Shown in pieces: positions 49,410 to 57,420 of a stretch of 64,000 bases of DNA. The stretch is from Sphingopyxis sp. (GTDB taxonomy: Bacteria > Pseudomonadota > Alphaproteobacteria > Sphingomonadales > Sphingomonadaceae). Positions within the stretch are counted from its first letter, which is position 1. Every line of letters begins with the position of its first letter. The stretch covers positions 62,001-126,000 of the forward strand of contig JAEMRT010000004.1 of the NCBI GenBank assembly GCA_016463225.1, in the 5' to 3' direction. Under the pieces are notes generated by a model. The model was given only the letters and a program-made list of their open reading frames with translations. It made no database searches and was not told the DNA's origin. The translations under genes and the position numbers were made by a program.

Positions 49410-49895
49410 ATGATCGACCGCCGTTATCTGCTCGCTGGCCTCGCCCTTGGCGGCGGGGTGATCGCCGCCCCGATGCTGTTCGCCAAATCGGCGCGCCCGC
49501 AGGCGGCCCCCGGCTGGCGGCTCAGCGACGCCGCATGGAAAAAGCGCCTGACACCGCTGCAGTATCGCGTCCTGCGCGAAGCCGCGACCGAGCGGCCGTT
49601 CAGCCATCCACTCGACAAGGAAAAGCGCGCCGGTACCTTCGCCTGCGCGGGCTGCGCGCTGCCGCTCTATGCGAGCTCAACCAAATTCGACAGCGGTACC
49701 GGCTGGCCGAGCTTCTGGGCGCCGCTCAAGGGCGGGACCGCGACATCGACCGATTACGATCTCGGTTATGCCCGCGTCGAAGTGCATTGCAAACGTTGCG
49801 GCGGCCATCTCGGCCATGTTTTCAACGACGGGCCGAAACCCACCGGCAAACGCTATTGCATGAACGGCGCCGCGCTGGCCTTCCGTCCCGCCTGA
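49410..49895 (+). CDS. msrB: Peptide-methionine (R)-S-oxide reductase, exported
   Basis: DRRYLLAGLALGGGVIAAP Tat-like signal; two CxxC zinc pairs; GKRYCMNGAAL catalytic Cys. Confidence 0.92.
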   Translation: MIDRRYLLAGLALGGGVIAAPMLFAKSARPQAAPGWRLSDAAWKKRLTPLQYRVLREAATERPFSHPLDKEKRAGTFACAGCALPLYASSTKFDSGTGWPSFWAPLKGGTATSTDYDLGYARVEVHCKRCGGHLGHVFNDGPKPTGKRYCMNGAALAFRPA

Positions 49896-49905
49896 CGCCG
49901 CGGCG

Positions 49906-51786
49906 TCACTTTGCCGCGGACTTCACTCGCCACGCCGACAGTCCCGCGCGCGACGCAACCGGCACCGCTTCGAGCCACCCCGGCGGTTTCCCGGCGTAAA
50001 GCTGCGCCGCCAGCGCATCCGTGCGGGCGCGGCGATATTGGGCAAAATCATTGGCCGTCCGGCAAAAGACAACCAGCGTCGCGCCGTTCTTGCGAACCAG
50101 CGCCTCAGCCTTGGCGGGATCGCCCGCAAAGGCGCGGATGCTGTCCGCCATCGCATCCTTGTTGCGGTGGTGCGGCGTCGCGACCAGGCTGTGCCGGGTC
50201 CAGAAGATCACCGGCGCGCCGAGGTCGATCGGCGTCAGGATGGTCGTCACCGGCAAGCGATCGAGCGCCGCGATCGCCGCCGGGTCGAGGCAGGTCGACA
50301 GATACGGATTGGCCGCCGCAATCTTGGCCATCACCGAGTCGTCCTCGGCCTTGAGCGACGGCACCAGCGACGTGAGCACGACCAGCGCCGCGGTGCTACC
50401 GATCAGCGGCAGGGTCAGCGCCGCGGCGGCCGAACCCAATATGCGCGGGACAACCGGTGAAATCCTCCGCGCCCACGTCCAGAGGCGCAGCCCAAGCCAG
50501 GCGCAGCCGGGCAGCGCGAAAAGATGCGCGGTCGCCACGCTGCGCAGCACGAGCAGCGACAAGGTCGCCGCGCACACCAGCGCGACAATCACCGTCGCCC
50601 AATTGCGGCGATCGGCTACCTCCAGGCATCCCCGCCACGCCAGCACTGATCCGACCAGCCCGATCAGCGACGGGACGAGGACGTGGATTGCGTCCTGCGG
50701 CTTCGACGCCCAGAGCGGCTGGCCCTCGAGCACATGCCGATACCAATATTCGACCACGATCGGGTCAAGCGATGCAAAAGGCCCCTTGGCGCATGCAGGC
50801 TCGGTCCACACCAGCGCGCCCGCCGCGGCCAAACCGGCGGCGCCCAGCAGGCCAAGCCGCGCCCAGAGCGCCCGCGGATTGGCCCGCACCGCCGCAAAGG
50901 TCAGCGCCGCAGCGGCGACGAACGCCGCCATATAGGGCGCCGAGAGCGAATCGCACCAGGTTCCGACCAGCCCGACGGGGCCTCGCGTGGCGAACTGGAA
51001 CAGGATCGCGCCGCCCGCCAGCGCACCCATAAAGCCGTTCAGCCGACCGCGATCGGCGGTGCGGCCGTGCAAAGCCCAGCGCAGCGCCGTCAACCCCGCG
51101 AACAGCGCGACGATCGGCAATCCTTCGATCGAAACCGACAGCAACGCCGCCGCAAACAACCCGCCCCACAGCCCCGCGCGCCATGTCGCCGGCCGCAGCG
51201 CCTGCGCCATGATGAGCATCGCCAGCAGAATCTGCCAGCCATGATGATCGACGCGCAGCGGACGGAACTGTACGACGATGAAACCCGCCATGATCAGGAA
51301 CAGCGGCGCCACATAGGCGATCCGCCAGTCGGACAGATTGCGATAGCCCAGCGCGCAGGCAGCACACAGCGCCGCCCCCAGCATCGGCGGCCACAAGGTC
51401 ATCACGATCTGTTCGGCCATGACCTTCCCGAACAGCGGTTCAAGGGTCAGGATGCCGAGCGCCAGCGGCGCATCGACGATCCGCGACCAGTGCATCAGCA
51501 CCCCGCCGCCCGCCGGATTGACACGATATTGCTTGAGATCCCACCAGCCTTGCCCCGCGAGCAGGTCGCGCACCTGCGCCATCCGCATCGCATCGTCGGT
51601 GTCGGACAGGTCGAGCGCAACGATCGCCTGCCAGTTCACGATAATTGCGATCAGGCTCATCGCCGCCCACAGGATCAGCGCGATACGCACCGGCGTAAAC
51701 CAGGGGCCGAACGCGATCCCGTCCGAAGTCAGGCGCGACCGAGGCGACGCCGCGCCGCGCTCAACAGGCGCAGCGGCATCGATCAC
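49906..51786 (-). CDS. GT-C-like multi-TM glycosyltransferase (paralog A)
   Basis: Multi-TM; SDTDDAMRMAQVRDLLAGQGWWDLKQYRVNPAGGGVLMHWSRIVDAPLALG shared with 53839-55683; GTG start. Confidence 0.7.
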   Translation of the reverse strand: MIDAAAPVERGAASPRSRLTSDGIAFGPWFTPVRIALILWAAMSLIAIIVNWQAIVALDLSDTDDAMRMAQVRDLLAGQGWWDLKQYRVNPAGGGVLMHWSRIVDAPLALGILTLEPLFGKVMAEQIVMTLWPPMLGAALCAACALGYRNLSDWRIAYVAPLFLIMAGFIVVQFRPLRVDHHGWQILLAMLIMAQALRPATWRAGLWGGLFAAALLSVSIEGLPIVALFAGLTALRWALHGRTADRGRLNGFMGALAGGAILFQFATRGPVGLVGTWCDSLSAPYMAAFVAAAALTFAAVRANPRALWARLGLLGAAGLAAAGALVWTEPACAKGPFASLDPIVVEYWYRHVLEGQPLWASKPQDAIHVLVPSLIGLVGSVLAWRGCLEVADRRNWATVIVALVCAATLSLLVLRSVATAHLFALPGCAWLGLRLWTWARRISPVVPRILGSAAAALTLPLIGSTAALVVLTSLVPSLKAEDDSVMAKIAAANPYLSTCLDPAAIAALDRLPVTTILTPIDLGAPVIFWTRHSLVATPHHRNKDAMADSIRAFAGDPAKAEALVRKNGATLVVFCRTANDFAQYRRARTDALAAQLYAGKPPGWLEAVPVASRAGLSAWRVKSAAK

Positions 51787-52214
51787 GCCGCAGCAGCCCG
51801 GAACACGATATGGCGGCGCAGCAGATAGGTGGTCTGGAAACTGACGACGATCGCTGCCAGTTTGGCGAGGCGCGGATCGAGCCCGAGCGCGCTGCCGGTG
51901 CCGACAATTGCCGTCGTGACGGCAAGACCGACCAGCGCCGAACCGACGAACAACATCTTCTGGCGATGGCGCTCGCCGGTACCGCGCGCCGCGGCGCCGT
52001 CGGCAAAGACCAGGCGGCTCGACACCAGCCAATGGACAAGGATCCCGGCGCAATAGCCCACCGCCGACGCCGCCATCGGCGACAGCCCCGAATCGAGCAG
52101 CAGCAGGAACAGTCCGGCGTCGCTGCCGAGCGCGAGCACGCTGGCGAGCAGATAATTCAGCCAGCGGATTTCGCCGCGGCGGATCGATCCGATCAGTTTG
52201 AGCGCAGGTTGCAT
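51783..52214 (-). CDS. GtrA family protein
   Basis: Four TM segments; RWLNYLLASVLALGSDAGLFLLLLDSGLSPMAASAVGYCAGILVHWLVSSRLVF. Confidence 0.85.
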   Translation of the reverse strand: MQPALKLIGSIRRGEIRWLNYLLASVLALGSDAGLFLLLLDSGLSPMAASAVGYCAGILVHWLVSSRLVFADGAAARGTGERHRQKMLFVGSALVGLAVTTAIVGTGSALGLDPRLAKLAAIVVSFQTTYLLRRHIVFRAAAA

Positions 52215-52239
52215 GGCAGGAACACCTCCGGCCAAGGCC

Positions 52240-53775
52240 TCAGGCGGCTTTCGTCACGCGGGCGGGAACGTCGCGGACCGACGCCAGCGCCGCCTGCTCG
52301 CCCTCGGTGCCGCTCTCATGATATTCGGCGTCCTCGTTGACCCCCCAGATGTCATAGACGCGCGCGCCGGCGACGATGTTGCGCACCGTCAGCATCGCGG
52401 TCATCATCGCATGATCCTGGTTGTTATAGCGGTGCATGCCGTTGCGCCCGACCATGTGGAGCGTCGGATAGCGCGCCTCCAGCTCGGACCGCATCGTCTC
52501 GACATGCGCGGCATAATCGTCGTCATAGACCGGGTACGCCTTTTCCTGCCGCACCACAGCGCCGCCAACGACATCCCCGGGATCGCAGAGGCCAAGGATC
52601 GCCATTTCCTTCGTCGCCAGCGCAATCAGGTCGTCGTCGCTCGACGCCCACAGCCCGTCGCCCTCGAAACAGAAATATTCGAGGCCGACGCACGCGAGAT
52701 CGGGATCGGGGACCATTTCGGGCGACCAGCTGCGGAAATTCTGCACCCGGCCGACCTGCACCTTGCTGTCGTGGATATAGATCCAGTTGTCGGGGAACAG
52801 ATCCTCCGAGCGGATTTTCAGCGCGACGGTCAGAAAGTCGCGATATTTCAGCTTCGGCGCCGCATTCAGCGCACAGGCGGGCAGCGGATGGATGCGCGCC
52901 GCCAGCTCGCGCATCGGTGCCGAGCTGATCACATGCGCGGCGTCGATCACGACGTCGCCGTCCGGACCGTTCGCGGTCAGCCGCCAGCGGCCGCTTACCT
53001 GATCCTGCGTCAGCTGTTTGAAGCTGTGCGCCATCAGCACATGGTTGCCCCCCGCGATCACCTTGTCGCGCGCCGCATCCCACATCATGCCCGGGCCAAG
53101 CCGCGGATAGCGAAAGGTTTCGAGCAAGGTCTTGGTCGCCATGCCGTCATTCGGACGCTTGTTGAGGCCCAAGCTGCGCTTCAGCCCGTCGAGCACCGCG
53201 GCACCGAGCGAAAGCCCCTTGATGCGCTGCGCCGCCCAGTCGGCCGACATTTCGTCGCACGGCATACCCCACACCTTCTCGGTATAGGTTTTGAAAAAGA
53301 TCGAATAAAGCTTCTGCCCGAACTGGTTGATCGTCCAGTCCTCGAAACTGCGCACCTTTTTGTTCGGCAGCAGCTTCGCCTTGGCATAGCTTACCATACA
53401 TAAGGTCGAACGAATGACGCCAAGGTTCCACAGCGCCTCGAACGCGCGCAGCGGATAGGAATAGAATTTGCCCTCATAATAGATGCGGCTCATCCGCGGG
53501 CGCTGGATAAAATCGTCAGGCAGGATCTCGTTCCACAGGTCGACAACTTCCTGGCTTTTCGAAAAAAAGCGGTGACCGCCGATATCGAAACGAAAGCCTT
53601 CATGCTCGACCGTCCGGCTGATCCCGCCGACATAGACCGGGTCCTTTTCGATCACCGTAACCTTATAACCCTGTTGGGTCAGCTGATAGGCGGCGGTCAG
53701 CCCGGCCGGACCCGCGCCAATGATGGCGACGTCGGCGCTGGTCGGACGGTTTTTCGAAACTCGGGCGTCGGTCAC
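52240..53775 (-). CDS. NAD(P)/FAD-dependent oxidoreductase (protoporphyrinogen oxidase / UDP-galactopyranose mutase-like)
   Basis: VAIIGAGPAGLTAAYQLTQQGYKVTVIEKDPVYVGGISRTVEHEGFRFDIGGHRFFSKS. Confidence 0.85.
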   Translation of the reverse strand: MTDARVSKNRPTSADVAIIGAGPAGLTAAYQLTQQGYKVTVIEKDPVYVGGISRTVEHEGFRFDIGGHRFFSKSQEVVDLWNEILPDDFIQRPRMSRIYYEGKFYSYPLRAFEALWNLGVIRSTLCMVSYAKAKLLPNKKVRSFEDWTINQFGQKLYSIFFKTYTEKVWGMPCDEMSADWAAQRIKGLSLGAAVLDGLKRSLGLNKRPNDGMATKTLLETFRYPRLGPGMMWDAARDKVIAGGNHVLMAHSFKQLTQDQVSGRWRLTANGPDGDVVIDAAHVISSAPMRELAARIHPLPACALNAAPKLKYRDFLTVALKIRSEDLFPDNWIYIHDSKVQVGRVQNFRSWSPEMVPDPDLACVGLEYFCFEGDGLWASSDDDLIALATKEMAILGLCDPGDVVGGAVVRQEKAYPVYDDDYAAHVETMRSELEARYPTLHMVGRNGMHRYNNQDHAMMTAMLTVRNIVAGARVYDIWGVNEDAEYHESGTEGEQAALASVRDVPARVTKAA

Positions 53776-53838
53776 TGAATATTCCCCACACAGGTAATTG
53801 CCGGCGCCAGCCTTGCGGCAAATATGGCTAAAAACTGG

Positions 53839-55683
53839 TTAACGCGACTGTGAATTCTGCGTCGATGCCGCAACTTTGCCGTTTGGCTGAACGATCCGAT
53901 AAACACGGAAGGCGCCGTAGGAGAGGCCGGGTTCTGGTTGCAGCCAGTCGATCCTGCGACCCTCCAATAGATGCGCCGCCAGCCCCCGAGGGCTATCAGC
54001 TGCCAGCCTCCCGATTTCCTTTCGGCAGAATGCGAGATATCGCGCTCCATCGGCGGCAACGATCGAATGCGCCGCAGCAGGCGGAGAAAGAAATGCCGAA
54101 ATGATGCGGTCGATCGCCGCGTGGCTTCGATGGTGTCCGGTGGCTACCACGCTATGCGGTGTATCGACCAAAAGCGCTGGCCCGATATGCATGGAAGAAA
54201 AGACAAGTGCTGGTGGCTGTTCGGCAAATGCCGATGTCATCCGCGATAGGTCACAAGGATCCTGATCGTCACGGACCGACGATTGCGCTTGAGCGTGAAG
54301 TGCCGCCAACCGCATGCCTATTGCAGTATCGACTATCGGAATGGCCATCATGAACAACAGCGCACCGCCAATGCGCGCCAAAGGCTGCGATCGAGACCGG
54401 CTCCAACGCCATAGCGCGATCGCTAGGGCGGCGAAGGCGGGCACCATGAAAGCATGCGCGATCGCGGTCGTCCGGATGACGAGCATCGCCAGCACCGTGC
54501 TGAAACATATCAATATTCCCAGTCGGGCCCAGTTTTCGCCTTCCGCGCTGTTATGGGTCCGCCAACAGGTCCAGGCTGCCGCCGCCAGACCCACGATCGT
54601 GGGGGGTACATAAAGCGCGGCCATACTTGCATCCTGCCGCCAGACCGGACGACCTTCGAAGATGGGATCGTACCAGTAGGTGCGAACAAGCGGCTCCATC
54701 CCGGCGAACGGCCCATCGAGACAGGAGGGGGCGATCAGGATGAAACTGACTGCGCCCGCCGTGCCGACGACTACAATGACGCCAAGGCGACACGCCCGTG
54801 AGGCGGCCCACCGGCTTGGCCCTGCCAAAAAGGCCGTGAACAGCATCCCGCCGAGCGCCACTGGAGCAAGGTATGGCAAGGAAAAGCTGTCGCAATATAA
54901 GGTCGACACATAGGCTGGTCCTCGAAATACGAGGAGCCAAAAGGCGGGAAACGCGATCAGCCCCGCCGAGAAACCAGCCAAGCGGACCGCTTTGTCTTGG
55001 TCGCGCAGCCAGTCGAACGCGAACAAAGCCCAGAAGAAGGCTAGAATTGGCAGGCCTTCGAGCGAAATCTCGACATACGCGCTTGCCACGAGAGCGGCCA
55101 ACAGCCCGACGGAAAAATGGGCGGGCTTTATCGCCAGCCACAGCAGAATAACGGCCAGCAGCAGCTGCCAATTATGGTGGTCGATGTTCAGTGGGGCAAA
55201 AAAATGCAGAAAGCTGATCGTGGTCGCGGCGATGCCAAGTCCGACGAGTACGAGCGACTGATCGCCCAGGATTCGCAGAATCCGGGCGAACACCAGTAGC
55301 AGGGGCAATACCAATAACGGCGGATAAAGCGCCAACGTCCAGCGTTCGGCCGTTTCGGGTTCCAAAAACAAGCTCAACAGCCGGATCAAGCCGACAATCT
55401 GCGCATCAATGAAGCGCGACCAGTGCATCAGGCCGCCGCCGCCGGCCGGATTCACGCGATGCTGCACGGTATCGAACCAGCCCTGTCCCGCGGAAAGGTC
55501 GCGCACCTGCGCCAGCCGCATCGCATTGTCGGGATCCCAAAAAGTGAGGCTGGTGATCGCTTCGTGATGGATGGTAACGCTGACGGCCACGAAACCCAGC
55601 CACAGGATCACCCCCAGCCTATCGGCCCCGATGGATTCGAAAATCTCGCCCGTCTTCGCGGTCTGCGGCATTCCCCGTATCAC
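53839..55683 (-). CDS. GT-C-like multi-TM glycosyltransferase (paralog B)
   Basis: WDPDNAMRLAQVRDLSAGQGWFDTVQHRVNPAGGGGLMHWSRFIDAQIVG; multi-TM. Confidence 0.7.
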   Translation of the reverse strand: MIRGMPQTAKTGEIFESIGADRLGVILWLGFVAVSVTIHHEAITSLTFWDPDNAMRLAQVRDLSAGQGWFDTVQHRVNPAGGGGLMHWSRFIDAQIVGLIRLLSLFLEPETAERWTLALYPPLLVLPLLLVFARILRILGDQSLVLVGLGIAATTISFLHFFAPLNIDHHNWQLLLAVILLWLAIKPAHFSVGLLAALVASAYVEISLEGLPILAFFWALFAFDWLRDQDKAVRLAGFSAGLIAFPAFWLLVFRGPAYVSTLYCDSFSLPYLAPVALGGMLFTAFLAGPSRWAASRACRLGVIVVVGTAGAVSFILIAPSCLDGPFAGMEPLVRTYWYDPIFEGRPVWRQDASMAALYVPPTIVGLAAAAWTCWRTHNSAEGENWARLGILICFSTVLAMLVIRTTAIAHAFMVPAFAALAIALWRWSRSRSQPLARIGGALLFMMAIPIVDTAIGMRLAALHAQAQSSVRDDQDPCDLSRMTSAFAEQPPALVFSSMHIGPALLVDTPHSVVATGHHRSHAAIDRIISAFLSPPAAAHSIVAADGARYLAFCRKEIGRLAADSPRGLAAHLLEGRRIDWLQPEPGLSYGAFRVYRIVQPNGKVAASTQNSQSR

Positions 55684-55870
55684 CCCAATTCATCGCAGCC
55701 GTGTGGGTGCAGCCGCGCACAAGCGCCCGCCCAAGGCTGCGTTTCGCTGTGACCAATCATGGATAAGGACTGGTTAATTCGGGCCCGCGATTCTTGGCAA
55801 AGCGAGCTTTCCCGACTTGGGGCGCCGTCCATCTTGCGATAAACTTGGCCCCGCCAAGGAGGTGCGCGGC

Positions 55871-56833
55871 ATGGCGGGTGGTCTGGCAATTGTCTTGAGC
55901 GGCGGCGGCGCCAAGGGCGCCTTTCAGGTCGGCGTCGTCCACGAGCTTGTCGTCAACCGCAGCGTCCGGCTCGACATCGTCGCCGGGGTTTCGACCGGCG
56001 CGATCCAGGCGTTGGGGGTCGCGCAGGACGATGTGCCGGGGCTGCTCGACGCCTGGCTCGGTATCCGGGGCAACAGCTCGATCTACAAGCCGCGCCCGCT
56101 TGGGGTCGTCGGCGGATTGCTCGGCGAGGATGCGATCTACGACACCGCACCGCTCAAACGCCTGCTCAAGGGCTTTGCCAATGACGCGAAACTGCGCGCC
56201 AGCGGACGCAAATTGCTGCTCGGCGTCGTCAATCTCGGCACCGGCACCTATCGCAGCATCGACGAGAGCGTGCCCGGCATTCACAATTGGGTTTATGCCA
56301 GCTGCGCGATGCCCCTGTTCTTCGACCCGCTCCAGACGCGCGCCAGCGACGGGACCGAGGAACAATGGGTCGATGGCGGGGTGCGCGACGTGACCCCGCT
56401 CAGCGCGGCGCTCGACATGAACCCGCGCGGCGTGATCGCGGTGCGCGCCTCACCCGCGCCGCGGCCCGGCGCGGTGCGCACTTTTCCCAACCTGATCAAG
56501 ATCGGACTGCGCGCGGTCGATATCCTGCAATCTGAGGTGTCGGCCAACGACCTCGCGGGCGCCGCACTGATCAACGACCTGATCGCCGCGCGCGAAGCCC
56601 AGCTTCGGGCCCTCCAGAGCGAAGGCATCGGCGGCGCACAGGCCGCGCGCATCCTCCGCCCGCTCGACGTCCAGATTTCGCGCTACCGCTTCGCGCCGAT
56701 CCGCATCATCGAACCGGAGGAAGAGGTCGCCGAAACGCTTGAATTCAACCCCGCAAAAATCCGCGCCGCAATCGACGCCGGCCGCCGCGCGGTCGACCGC
56801 GAATGGGATGCGCTGGAACCGCTGCTGAGCTGA
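55871..56833 (+). CDS. Patatin-like phospholipase
   Basis: LAIVLSGGGAKGAFQVGVVHEL; GVSTG; WVDGGVRDVTPL. Confidence 0.9.
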   Translation: MAGGLAIVLSGGGAKGAFQVGVVHELVVNRSVRLDIVAGVSTGAIQALGVAQDDVPGLLDAWLGIRGNSSIYKPRPLGVVGGLLGEDAIYDTAPLKRLLKGFANDAKLRASGRKLLLGVVNLGTGTYRSIDESVPGIHNWVYASCAMPLFFDPLQTRASDGTEEQWVDGGVRDVTPLSAALDMNPRGVIAVRASPAPRPGAVRTFPNLIKIGLRAVDILQSEVSANDLAGAALINDLIAAREAQLRALQSEGIGGAQAARILRPLDVQISRYRFAPIRIIEPEEEVAETLEFNPAKIRAAIDAGRRAVDREWDALEPLLS

Positions 56834-56888
56834 GAGATGCGAACGGCTGCTTGCGACGAATAGCAGCCGTCCGAAAATATGATAAGCG

Positions 56889-57380
56889 ATGGCGATGGCA
56901 TGGAAACATATCCGGTTAGGCGTGGCACTAGGATGTGCACTTGGGCTTGCATCTTGTGAATCAAAGCCCCCCGAGATTAGGCTCGCAACGGCCGCTGGCA
57001 AGGCATGTGGGCTTCCCTCCGAGCGTGTCTGCGTATCAGCATTAAAGACGCCGGGTGATTATGTCGTAGGGCTACATGGCGATACGGAGCGCCGATTGCC
57101 GGAAGACCTCAAATGCCTAGAAGCATGGGCAAAAAAGCAAAGACTTGGCTTTCAGAATGCTTCGGTGGGGCGATGCCGGACGGCCCGAGAGGTCAATATC
57201 TCGCGCCTCGCGGAGAATACCTGCGGACTTGAACACGGAAGCGTCGTAGCCGACACGATGCAGTCTTGGATCAACGTCTATAGTGTCGACCGAAATATTT
57301 CTGACCAAAAGCTCAGTTGTTTGGCGGGATGGACGAAGGATAAAGGGCTTACTTTTGTTCGACGCCCATTTTCACACTGA
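56889..57380 (+). CDS. Hypothetical lipoprotein with internal duplication
   Basis: Lipobox-like LGLASCES; two similar Cys-containing halves; lower GC than flanks. Confidence 0.6.
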   Translation: MAMAWKHIRLGVALGCALGLASCESKPPEIRLATAAGKACGLPSERVCVSALKTPGDYVVGLHGDTERRLPEDLKCLEAWAKKQRLGFQNASVGRCRTAREVNISRLAENTCGLEHGSVVADTMQSWINVYSVDRNISDQKLSCLAGWTKDKGLTFVRRPFSH

Positions 57381-57420
57381 CTGAGAATCCGCTTTCCACC
57401 CCAAAGCAGACCATAGCCTC

